From CCY15215 sp039194995 (GTDB lineage Bacteria; Cyanobacteriota; Cyanobacteriia; Cyanobacteriales; Spirulinaceae), in the NCBI GenBank assembly GCA_039194995.1, contig JBCCVR010000137.1, positions 1 through 21,201 of the forward strand: 21,201 bases of DNA. The letters run 5' to 3'. Shown here piece after piece: positions 15,151 through 21,201 of this stretch. Under the pieces are notes generated by a model. That model ran no database searches. It was not told the DNA's origin and saw nothing but the letters and a program-made list of their open reading frames with translations. Numbering within the stretch: the first letter of the stretch is position 1; each line of letters opens with the position of its first letter. A program made the translations under genes and the position numbers.

Positions 15151-15591
15151 TTAGAGTTCGATTAGGGGTTCGAGTTCCGCCCGCTTTTCTCCCTTGATGT
15201 GCGGGAGAACTTCCCAGACGCGATCGAGGGTTTGCAAGGGACGAGTATTTCGAGCGGTGATGATTGCGTCGGCGGAACTGTCTCCAATATGGGGCAACTC
15301 TTTAAGCTCTGTCTTTGACGCGGTATTGAGGTTGGTTTTTGCGGGTTTTGCTTCAGTCGAGGGATTTTCTTGTTCCTCGGGTGTTGCCGTCGCAACCGAT
15401 GCCGTTGTATCGGGCGCGGGCAATTGTACCGGAGCATCGGTGGGGGTTGCCCCTTTGGGAGCAAATTCAATATGCCCTCGTGCCAGCATTCCCGCAATGT
15501 CCCAGTCTTTGAATTCCGGGCGATCGCTGTCGATAATGTCCCCCGGATTGTGACCGGAAGAGCAACGCACTTTAACTCTATAAATTCCCAT
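15151..15591 (-). CDS. Mu gp35-like head protein with a C-terminal helix-hairpin-helix domain
   Basis: Residues 1-46 (YRVKVRCSSGHNPGDI then DMLARGHIEFAP-like ending) look like the small HI1506/gp35-type beta domain found after the major capsid gene in Mu-like phages. A low-complexity Pro/Thr/Ala linker follows (about 47-86). Residues 87-143 read NLNTASKTELKELPHIGDSS, then ADAIITARNTRPLQTLDRV, which is a ComEA-type helix-hairpin-helix domain that binds DNA backbone. Many gp35 relatives carry a small helical C-terminal domain; a helix-hairpin-helix there is unusual to me. It sits between the capsid gene (13 nt gap) and the gp36-like gene. No strong ribosome site precedes the ATG. Confidence 0.7.
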   Translation of the reverse strand: MGIYRVKVRCSSGHNPGDIIDSDRPEFKDWDIAGMLARGHIEFAPKGATPTDAPVQLPAPDTTASVATATPEEQENPSTEAKPAKTNLNTASKTELKELPHIGDSSADAIITARNTRPLQTLDRVWEVLPHIKGEKRAELEPLIEL

Positions 15592-15604
15592 ATTTTTTTT
15601 TCTG

Positions 15605-16627
15605 TTAAGTAACGTCAGCTAATAAAAAGCCCGCATCCATTCCCGTTCGCTCAATGCCTAAGTCCGCCTTGATTTTGTAGACCCAATTATCGCGAGCTTC
15701 CTCTCGATAGCGCGAAGGCATCCAAGGATGCCCTTCTATCATGTAGGTGTACCCAAAGGAAGGCGCTCTTCTTTGGCGCGGATTAACTGGAGTCAGAGCG
15801 ACTCCCGGAAGCGGACGAGTGACGGAATTGAACCAGTTTCGCGCTTGGTTTGCCATGCGGCGCAGGGCGCGAGGGTCGGTGTAGCCCATCCAAACATCAT
15901 TTCCCCAGACATCGTAATATTCGCCATCTGCCCCCAAACTGGTAGCGAGACCGACTTCCACTCGTTGAAACCCAAACTCCTGCTCGAGGGTTCGTTCGGT
16001 AACGATGACTCTTCCGCCGTTGTCGGTCATGCGGGAGAACTGAGGGTGCGATTTTAATGCCTCGAACGCTTGCGCCGAATAAAGGGCGCTATTGGGGTAT
16101 TTTCCGATTTTGCGCCGAATCCTACCTTTGATGTCCTCGTGTTTTTTGATAATGTCCGACGCGCGATCGCTCCATTTATCCGTCCCTACCAATACCTCGT
16201 AATTGGTGTTGTAATTGGCAATATCCGTTGCTACCCTCGCACACTTTCGTTCGTGATCGAGTCCGAGAATATTCATCAAAAATTGCGCGGCATCTTTGTT
16301 GTCGTCGCCAATTCCCGCGATGGTTTGTTCCCGGTTGAGATCGTCGTTGACTTTGGTGATAAAACCGTGAAAATTGAGAGCGACAGGGCGAGTGGCGTGA
16401 CCGCGCTTGACTTCCGTATACTCTTCCCCGGGCGAGTGGCTTGAGTCATATTCGGCAAACTCGCTGCCGTCAAACTCAACGACCTTGTTGCCCGCCATCA
16501 ACTCCACCGGAGCAATGGGAAATATCAAGCAGCCCGCCCGACTCTCTGGCGTTCGTCCGAGAGCGATTCGAGTTAGAATTTCGTTGCGCTGTCCGCCGCG
16601 CTCTGCAACAGATAATCCTGTGGTCAT
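15605..16627 (-). CDS. Major capsid protein
   Basis: The 340-aa product is the likely shell subunit, expected to have the HK97 fold. It follows the protease/scaffold and capsid cement genes, the standard order. It has an N-terminal helix region, a charged E-loop-like stretch (SHSPGEEYTEVKRGHATRPV near 65-85), a long middle helix (DAAQFLMNILGLDHERKCAR), a helix-strand segment typical of shell proteins (PNSALYSAQAFEALKSHPQF) and a C-terminal strand with VWGNDVWMGYTDP. I do not recognise the exact subfamily; it is not obviously close to Mu gpT. The upstream stop and this ATG are joined as TAATATG, with no clear ribosome site, suggesting coupling. Confidence 0.75.
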   Translation of the reverse strand: MTTGLSVAERGGQRNEILTRIALGRTPESRAGCLIFPIAPVELMAGNKVVEFDGSEFAEYDSSHSPGEEYTEVKRGHATRPVALNFHGFITKVNDDLNREQTIAGIGDDNKDAAQFLMNILGLDHERKCARVATDIANYNTNYEVLVGTDKWSDRASDIIKKHEDIKGRIRRKIGKYPNSALYSAQAFEALKSHPQFSRMTDNGGRVIVTERTLEQEFGFQRVEVGLATSLGADGEYYDVWGNDVWMGYTDPRALRRMANQARNWFNSVTRPLPGVALTPVNPRQRRAPSFGYTYMIEGHPWMPSRYREEARDNWVYKIKADLGIERTGMDAGFLLADVT

Positions 16628-16628
16628 A

Positions 16629-17081
16629 TTACGGTAGGGTGTAAGGTTCTGGTAGAAGCGCGATCGTTACCAACTGCTTGTCCGCCGCAGCCGGAGCAGC
16701 CCAATCGGAAAGGGGATCGAGAATGGCGATCGCGGTTTCGCCCGATCCGGCAAGGTCTACTTTGCCGTCAGCGACAATTTTTAAATATTTGTCCGTCCCG
16801 GCAGGATTGCGGGTATAGCGGGGATTGGCGGATGCGCCGTTATCGGTAACGTTGAGTCCGTTGATGGCGGCGGATTCGACAGGAATTTTGCCCCGCGTCG
16901 CCGCCCCGCTCATTTCTCCCGCAGCACAACGACGCTGGCAGACACCCAAACGAACGCCCGGGGCGTAAGCGTCAAGGTAACGCCCCGTACTCGGATCGAC
17001 AAAACGATAGGGTTCGAGGTTTTCTGCTGCCTTGAAGGGTTCGCGCTCATAAATTTGTTGCTGTGGAAAGGCTCCCGCCAT
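16629..17081 (-). CDS. Capsid cement / decoration protein (DUF2190-like)
   Basis: This 150-aa protein probably binds the capsid exterior and stabilises it. The segment YRFVDPSTGRYLDAYAPGVR, then LGVCQRRCAAGEMSGAATRG and KIPVESAAING, has the small-residue, glycine-rich beta pattern of DUF2190-type cement proteins (F/V-x-x-G, then G-V, A-A-A-G-E, then G-x-I/V-x-V-E). I use the ATG at 17081, which overlaps the protease stop (TGATG) and has GGAGGAAA upstream; a GTG one codon earlier is possible. Position between protease and major capsid gene agrees. Confidence 0.7.
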   Translation of the reverse strand: MAGAFPQQQIYEREPFKAAENLEPYRFVDPSTGRYLDAYAPGVRLGVCQRRCAAGEMSGAATRGKIPVESAAINGLNVTDNGASANPRYTRNPAGTDKYLKIVADGKVDLAGSGETAIAILDPLSDWAAPAAADKQLVTIALLPEPYTLP

Positions 17082-18337
17082 CACTGATTTCCTCCAACTG
17101 CTTCGAGCACTTCTTCAAGGCTGCATTCTTTCCCGTGCTTTGCCTCATACTCCTTAATGTATTGCTCGGCCTTAGCAGCAAGCTCGGCACTTCCCGGGTC
17201 GATCGCGACACCGTCCGGAGCCGTGTAATTTACGGTTGTTGCCGAAGCAGGAACGGGGATTTTGGGATCTGTGGCGGGGGGAGCAATTTCTTTGCCTCCC
17301 ACGGGAGAAACATCGGCGCGAGAGGCTGCAAAATCCTTAAACCATTGCAGCGGCGTGTTCTTTTCCGTCCCTCCGTCCGTGCTGAAATCGGCAGTCTCCG
17401 TATCGCCGAGACCCATCATAAAATCGATCGCCCCCGGAACTTCCCCCGCCCGGAACTTGCTCTGATGTTCTTGGCAGAAATTGGATAGCTCGGCTCTTTT
17501 AAGTTCGGCTTGTTTCCGGGCAATTTCTGCGTTTTGGCGATCTAACTCTGCTTGCTGCTGTTGTTTTTGAGCCTCAAATTGCTGTTGTTTTTGCTCGAAA
17601 TCGGCTTTCTGCTGCCTTTCTTTCTCTGCGAGGGCTTCCTGTTTTGTCCGATATTCTGCATCGAGACTGGCTTGGTACTCGGCAACTTTAATCGCATCGG
17701 GCTTGGCTCCGTCGTTACCGCGATCGCTATCGTTTGGGGGAGGATTGGGTTGCGCGGGAGTTGGGTCGCGCATGAATTCGTTTAAATAAAATTCGTAAGA
17801 GCAAAAATAGCGGTGCGACCCCGGTGAGGTTTCCTCACCTAGGGAACGCGCACCAAGAGAATCAGGGTTTGTATTGAACTCGGGTGCTTCGTAATTGGGA
17901 ACTTCAAGGGGAATCGAGGGATGGAGGACGTAAGCCGTATGATTGGGGAAGAAAGTTTTGGGGTGCGGGTTGTGCGGAGAGTTTGGCTTGTGCCAGCTTT
18001 GAGAGACTTTTTTATGCTCTCCGCGTTGCAGGGCTTCGATAAAATCCCGGCGAAATTGGCGAACGCCATCGACGTAAACCGTATCTCCTTCTCGGACGTA
18101 TGAATTGGCGTAACCTTGCGCCAAATCCGGATCGAACTTTTGGTTTGACCCGACCCCCGGCAAATGCTTGACGGTCAATGGAGCAAGATACATATCGTTC
18201 TCTTTTGAGAGGCGATTGTAGGCACCGATCGCTTCATCCAATTCGGCGATCGTCCAGTTATTTTCATTGCCCCGAGAATCAATTTGTTTCCCAGCTTTAA
18301 AAACCGGGATTTTGATTTTATAAATGTCCTCGTCCAT
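17081..18337 (-). CDS. Prohead protease with scaffold domain (Mu gpI-like)
   Basis: In Mu-like phages one gene encodes a maturation protease with a C-terminal scaffold that shapes the procapsid and is then digested. Residues 1-150 fit the protease half: NNWTIAELDEAIGAYN, LAPLTVKHLPG (His58 region), QGYANSYVREGDTVYVDG, then GEHKKVSQSWHKP with Ser112, the equivalent of the VS-x-E/S motif in these peptidases. Residues about 150-210 are a Pro/Asn-rich linker. Residues about 215-290 are a Gln/Glu/Lys-rich coiled coil, the expected scaffold core. The C-terminus is helical. The 5' side has a candidate promoter overlapped by operators for the neighbouring repressor, so this gene probably starts a transcription unit. 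Catalytic residues are proposed, not proven. Confidence 0.8.
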   Translation of the reverse strand: MDEDIYKIKIPVFKAGKQIDSRGNENNWTIAELDEAIGAYNRLSKENDMYLAPLTVKHLPGVGSNQKFDPDLAQGYANSYVREGDTVYVDGVRQFRRDFIEALQRGEHKKVSQSWHKPNSPHNPHPKTFFPNHTAYVLHPSIPLEVPNYEAPEFNTNPDSLGARSLGEETSPGSHRYFCSYEFYLNEFMRDPTPAQPNPPPNDSDRGNDGAKPDAIKVAEYQASLDAEYRTKQEALAEKERQQKADFEQKQQQFEAQKQQQQAELDRQNAEIARKQAELKRAELSNFCQEHQSKFRAGEVPGAIDFMMGLGDTETADFSTDGGTEKNTPLQWFKDFAASRADVSPVGGKEIAPPATDPKIPVPASATTVNYTAPDGVAIDPGSAELAAKAEQYIKEYEAKHGKECSLEEVLEAVGGNQ

Positions 18338-18372
18338 AACTTCAGGATGATGACATTTATTAGTGCTGTAAA

Positions 18373-18380
18373 GGTTAACC
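18373..18380. promoter_or_regulatory. Operator 1, GGTTAACC palindrome
   Basis: This is the weakest of the three sites: only the 8-bp core GGTTAACC is present, with flanks AAA and CGA. It lies in the expected 5' leader of the protease transcript, about 10 bases past the predicted start point. Confidence 0.6.
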
Positions 18381-18393
18381 CGAAAAAGAAAGT

Positions 18394-18423
18394 ATTTTAG
18401 GGTTAACCTAAAAGTAAAAACAA
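18394..18423 (-). promoter_or_regulatory. Candidate leftward promoter for the protease-to-tape-measure unit
   Basis: On the minus strand, -35 TTGTTT (18418-18423) and -10 TAAAAT (18394-18399) are separated by 18 bp. Operator 2 fills most of the spacer, so a bound repressor should block polymerase. The predicted start would be near 18387, leaving a leader of about 50 nt before the ATG at 18337. Confidence 0.5.
18398..18411. promoter_or_regulatory. Operator 2, TAGGGTTAACCTAA
   Basis: This site contains the same GGTTAACC core as operator 1 and is identical over 14 bases to operator 3. It lies between the -35 and -10 boxes of the leftward promoter. Confidence 0.7.
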
Positions 18424-18453
18424 AATACCCTCGTTGCTTGCAAAGATTAGAAT

Positions 18454-18472
18454 TAAAATAGGGTTAACCTAA
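18454..18472 (+). promoter_or_regulatory. Repressor promoter -10 box and operator 3
   Basis: A TAAAAT -10 box (18454-18459) is followed at once by TAGGGTTAACCTAA (18459-18472). The predicted start point, near 18466, lies in the middle of the operator, which fits autorepression of the plus-strand regulator. The -35 region (around 18431-18436, TCGTTG) is a poor match. Confidence 0.55.
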
Positions 18473-18493
18473 GAAAATATTTTTTAAGGGGTA

Positions 18494-18925
18494 ATGAGAG
18501 GCATGGCAAGCGCTCTGTTAACAATCCCGGAATGCGTAACACTAAAGAAAAAACGAAAAGATAAGGACTGGACGCAAGTTTATCTCGGTCGTCAATCTGG
18601 CATTGGCAGCAATCAAATTTCTTCTTTCGAGCGTGGGGAAAAAGTTGCTTGGCCTGCTGCGAGGGTCGCGATCGCTAAGGTTTTTAAAGTAAAAGAGGAA
18701 GTTCTTTTTCCGGAGTATTATCGGCGTGCAAAAACACTGGAAGAAACGCGAAAAAACAAAGATTTAGGGCGACGACAATTGGCGAATCTCGCCGAATCCA
18801 CTCTCGAAGATATCAAAGCGATAGAGAAAGGGACGCGATCGCCGACCGAATCGGAAAAGCGTCGTTTGGCGCAAATTTTCGGCACGAGTATTGACACACT
18901 TTTCCCGGAATTCTTAACAGGGTGA
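18494..18925 (+). CDS. Tandem XRE-type helix-turn-helix repressor
   Basis: The only plus-strand gene in the phage block. The 143-aa protein holds two XRE/Cro-CI-type domains in tandem. The first, about 12-75, has DWTQVYLGRQSGIGSNQISS then FERGEKVAWPAARVAIAKVF and a K-x-x-x-LFPEY end. The second, about 78-141, has DLGRRQLANLAESTLEDIKA then IEKGTRSPTESEKRRLAQIF and ends DTLFPEF. Both finish with the same LFPE motif, pointing to internal duplication. Two covalently linked domains could bind a palindrome as a monomer. Three GGTTAACC sites upstream are its probable operators. An alternative start is Met4 (18503), better spaced from AAGGGG. It is convergent with the gp31-like gene. Role as late-gene repressor is inferred from layout. 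Confidence 0.85.
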   Translation: MRGMASALLTIPECVTLKKKRKDKDWTQVYLGRQSGIGSNQISSFERGEKVAWPAARVAIAKVFKVKEEVLFPEYYRRAKTLEETRKNKDLGRRQLANLAESTLEDIKAIEKGTRSPTESEKRRLAQIFGTSIDTLFPEFLTG

Positions 18926-18943
18926 TTCGCCGTCTCTCACCCT
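18919..18943. terminator. Bidirectional hairpin shared by convergent genes
   Basis: Arms AGGGTGA (18919-18925) and TCACCCT (18937-18943) pair perfectly over 7 bp with an 11-nt loop. The repressor stop TGA forms the inner end of one arm and the gp31-like stop TGA the inner end of the other. Only AAAA follows on the plus strand, with no T-tract, so termination strength is uncertain. Confidence 0.6.
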
Positions 18944-19356
18944 AAAACGCTATCTAGCCACTGCTTCGCTCCCCGCTCGTGTTCCGAGATATGTTTTGCG
19001 CCAAACCCGAGGGGGTCTCGCTGAGGCATTTTTGAAGTCCCGCGCTTGTGGTATTTAAAGTATTCCGTATCGTTGCTAATTTCCCCAGTATTACCGGAAA
19101 CGACGAGGGTATAGTTCCCGCGCATCGCTCCGGTTTCCGTCAAGATGGACGACCCAGATTTTTGAGTAGAAACCGCCAGTTCTGCCCATCGCGCGCCATC
19201 AGGATCGGTTTCGCTGGCGTGACCTTCTTCAATAAATTGCAATTGCAGATCGCCCGCCTGTTGCACCCAATCGCTCATATTGTTTAGGTTGCTAATGATG
19301 CGCGACAAATCGCTTCGTGCGGGTTCGGGGTCGATCTCGAATCTTAGATTTATCAC
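18937..19356 (-). CDS. Phage virion morphogenesis protein (Mu gpG/gp31-like)
   Basis: Proteins of this family (P2 S and Mu gpG relatives) act in tail completion and head-tail joining. The 139-aa product has the family layout: an N-terminal helix pair (DLSRIISNLNNMSDWVQQAG), a strand with F-x-x-x-x-DPDGARWAELA (about 43-60), then a segment ILTETGAMRGNYTLVVSGN, then EYFKYHKRGTSKMPQRDPLG and a C-terminal helix. The W-x-x-L and (L/I)-x-x-(T/S)-G-x-(L/M)-R-x motifs are diagnostic. It starts at a GTG (19356) overlapping the upstream stop by four bases (GTGA), with no ribosome site, so translation is likely coupled. Usual length for the family is 130-180 aa. Confidence 0.88.
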   Translation of the reverse strand: MINLRFEIDPEPARSDLSRIISNLNNMSDWVQQAGDLQLQFIEEGHASETDPDGARWAELAVSTQKSGSSILTETGAMRGNYTLVVSGNTGEISNDTEYFKYHKRGTSKMPQRDPLGFGAKHISEHERGAKQWLDSVLG

Positions 19357-19799
19357 GAGAAGGTAAAGGATAGATTGTGAGTATCGCGCAGGGCTTCCAG
19401 TGCCGATCGAATGCCCGGTTTATCCTCTGGGGAAATCGCGTCAAGTAAGTCCCGCAGTCGCTGTTGTAGTGCGGCGATTCGTTCGGGAGATTCTTTTTGT
19501 TCGAGAAACCCTAAAAGCGAACTGACGGAACTAAAGCGAGCGCCTACTGTGGAATCGGTCTCGGACAGCGATCGCACCGTTGCCAGTTCCGGGGCAATCA
19601 GCACCGAATCTAAGAAACCGGAATAATCGGGCGTTCCTTTGGGAGGTGGGGGAGACGTGCCGGGAACGTAGGGCGCGATCGCCCTCGATTCAAGTAGCTC
19701 TATGGTTTTGGGATCGTCGGGGTTGCGATCGAGCAAGACATTGGGAGGATAGGAAATTCCTTGAATCTTGAGATCGTGCAGGGCTTGATAAGTTGCCAT
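19353..19799 (-). CDS. Small phage protein of unknown role, gp35-type N-terminus
   Basis: I do not recognise this 148-aa protein with certainty. Residues 1-45 (YQALHDLKIQGISYPPNVLL then DDPKTIELLESRAIAPYVPG) look like the small beta domain found in several phage head proteins, with a G-I-x-Y-P-P turn and a 'position, then end in A-I-x-P-Y' pattern like gp35/HI1506. A Pro-rich linker follows (about 45-60). The rest is helical, with a Gln/Arg/Leu helix (ERIAALQQRLRDLLDAIS) and no catalytic motif. It lies between the propeller protein (1 nt gap) and the gp31-like gene (4 nt overlap), so it belongs to the same message. Confidence 0.5.
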   Translation of the reverse strand: MATYQALHDLKIQGISYPPNVLLDRNPDDPKTIELLESRAIAPYVPGTSPPPPKGTPDYSGFLDSVLIAPELATVRSLSETDSTVGARFSSVSSLLGFLEQKESPERIAALQQRLRDLLDAISPEDKPGIRSALEALRDTHNLSFTFS

Positions 19800-19800
19800 T

Positions 19801-21201
19801 TTAAGTCAAAGCAATTATAGTGAGCGTGCCATTTTGCGAGGAGCAATAAAGCTCTTTTGTCTCCTCGACCCAAACCAAATCCACAGGCTCGGGTTCTACA
19901 GAAATTCTTGATTCTAGGGTGTTATCGACGAGGTTTATGACCGCAACTTGGTGATACCCCTCGCAAGCAACAAACGCCTTATTGTTTGCCGCATCGATCG
20001 CCGCAGCGCTGGGTTTGGCAGAAACGCCGACAGGAACCGAGGCAATAACCGAGTTGCTGGTGGTGCTGATGATTGAAACGATTCCGCCAGCGCTATTGAC
20101 GACGACAGCGCGATCGAGGGTTTCGGAAACGACGATTCCCGTGGGTTTTGCACCAACTGAAATTGTGGTAATGGCACTGTCGGTAACGATATCAAAAACG
20201 CCAACTTGATTGCTGTCTTTAAAAGTAACGTAAAGATTTCCTTGTCCCGAATGCAGTGCCGCTTCCCACGGTGCAAGTCCCACTCCTTCCGCACCCGCTA
20301 ATGTCCTATCAATTGCATTCGATAAAAGGTCAACAATAACAATCCGATCGTTTCCCGACGAACAAGCATAGAGTTTGTTGCTAGAAATAGCCATCCCTCG
20401 AAGTCCTCCCGCACCTGTCTCGATGGTAGCGACGAGATTTCCCGAAACTAAATTGTAAGCAAAAATCTTGTCGTCAACGGACACATAGGCAATCCCAGTC
20501 GAAGAACTAATAGCGATCTGCCCTGAATATTCCGCAATAATTACTTCAAATTCAAATTGCCCCGGAGATACGCTCTTTTTAAGTACAATATCATAGTTAT
20601 TTGTTGCGAGTTCTATGTCTCCAACCAGCGTTTTATTGCTTGTATCGATCGCGAATATCTTATCTGAATCCTCTGCAAATCCGGCAACTGCAAAAACTTT
20701 AGAATTGTATCGCTCTAACCCAAAAACTTTGGACGTGCGAGAAAAAACAACGGAGCCTTCAATTTCTTGAATTTTGTCAGTGGGAGAATTGGTCGGGAAA
20801 AATTGAAGCTCCGATATGTTAAAATTGTAATGAATTCCACCGTCGCGATAAGCGTCAGAAAATGATAGGCGAAAAGATTGATAGCTGACGGGGGTGGTCA
20901 ACTCATAAAACCTTGTTTCAAAAGCATTCCAAGCAGGTTCTCCGTTCACGATCTGGAGAGTAGTCCATGCAACCCCATCATCGCTTCCTGCAAATACCCA
21001 ACTAATCGGACTTTTGTACACAGGGCATTGAATCGAATATCCTCCGACGGTTGTAGGCACGCCAAAATCAAAGCCAATTTTTGCGTCATTATTTATATCA
21101 TTTTTGCTCGTGTCGTAGTAGTTCCATCTCGTAAAAGAATTTTGGTCGAAGACTTTCCAAGGCTCGCGATCGACCCACCACAAACCTTTAATAACTTGAG
21201 G
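19801..21201 (-). CDS. F5/8C-like plus beta-propeller protein, N-terminus outside the window
   Basis: The frame is open through the window edge; a TTG at 21183 is an in-frame Leu, not a credible start, and the protein reads PQVIKGLWWVDREPWKVFDQ into the window. The first 130 visible residues resemble an F5/8 type C (discoidin) carbohydrate-binding domain: AWKVFDQNSFTRW-like start, IGFDFGVPTTVGGYSIQC, and a SYQSFRLSFSD strand. Residues about 140-460 form a YVTN/YncE-type beta-propeller with repeats such as NKLYACSSGNDRIVIVDLLS, NLYVTFKDSNQVGVFDIVTD and NKAFVACEGYHQVAVINLVD. Propeller plus discoidin domain suggests a surface or receptor-binding protein. It sits in the head gene block, an unexpected place. 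Signal peptide not visible. Confidence 0.8.
   Translation of the reverse strand, partial: PQVIKGLWWVDREPWKVFDQNSFTRWNYYDTSKNDINNDAKIGFDFGVPTTVGGYSIQCPVYKSPISWVFAGSDDGVAWTTLQIVNGEPAWNAFETRFYELTTPVSYQSFRLSFSDAYRDGGIHYNFNISELQFFPTNSPTDKIQEIEGSVVFSRTSKVFGLERYNSKVFAVAGFAEDSDKIFAIDTSNKTLVGDIELATNNYDIVLKKSVSPGQFEFEVIIAEYSGQIAISSSTGIAYVSVDDKIFAYNLVSGNLVATIETGAGGLRGMAISSNKLYACSSGNDRIVIVDLLSNAIDRTLAGAEGVGLAPWEAALHSGQGNLYVTFKDSNQVGVFDIVTDSAITTISVGAKPTGIVVSETLDRAVVVNSAGGIVSIISTTSNSVIASVPVGVSAKPSAAAIDAANNKAFVACEGYHQVAVINLVDNTLESRISVEPEPVDLVWVEETKELYCSSQNGTLTIIALT

Noticed and set aside
21181..21183. TTG as start of the propeller protein
   Set aside because: The frame stays open to the window edge with domain-like sequence upstream of the TTG and no ribosome site.

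Overview
The window looks like cyanobacterial chromosome or large plasmid. The HIP1 palindrome GCGATCGC recurs throughout, and heptameric short tandem repeats of the cyanobacterial STRR kind sit between genes. A type III-B CRISPR-Cas locus lies back to back with the head-tail module of a Mu/P2-like contractile-tailed prophage. I cannot name the genus.

Left third (1-7729). A minus-strand operon reads cas10/cmr2, cmr3, cmr4, cmr5 and a long cmr6-like gene, followed by the start of a likely CARF-domain gene that leaves the window. Cas10 keeps its GGDD palm motif but has no HD domain. Cmr4 seems to lack the Asp that cuts target RNA. No separate cmr1, cas6, cas1 or cas2 is present, and the cmr6-like protein looks like two RAMP units in one chain. 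Together this suggests an effector that recognises RNA and mainly makes cyclic oligoadenylate for the CARF protein. Upstream of cas10 lies a 32-codon relic of a second cas10 5' end, then a leader with paired motifs and a promoter, then a plus-strand array of five identical 35-nt repeats and four spacers, closed by a terminator hairpin.

Right two thirds (7845-21201). Read right to left, the minus strand carries a partial F5/8C plus beta-propeller protein, a small unknown protein, a gp31-like virion morphogenesis protein, a protease/scaffold, a capsid cement protein, the major capsid protein, a gp35-like protein with a helix-hairpin-helix tail, a gp36-like DUF1320 protein, a gp37-like protein, the tail sheath, the tail tube, tail assembly chaperone E with a -1 frameshifted E' extension, and the tape measure. 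This is the Mu/P2 morphogenesis order. It stops after the tape measure: the baseplate genes expected next are absent and the CRISPR array begins 115 nt further on. One plus-strand gene, a tandem XRE-type repressor, sits between the gp31 and protease genes. It faces three copies of a GGTTAACC operator that overlap candidate promoters for both directions.

STRR arrays and HIP1 sites inside the phage genes suggest long residence in the host. Joining of the phage block to the CRISPR locus, with loss of the distal tail genes, is inferred from the layout rather than proven.
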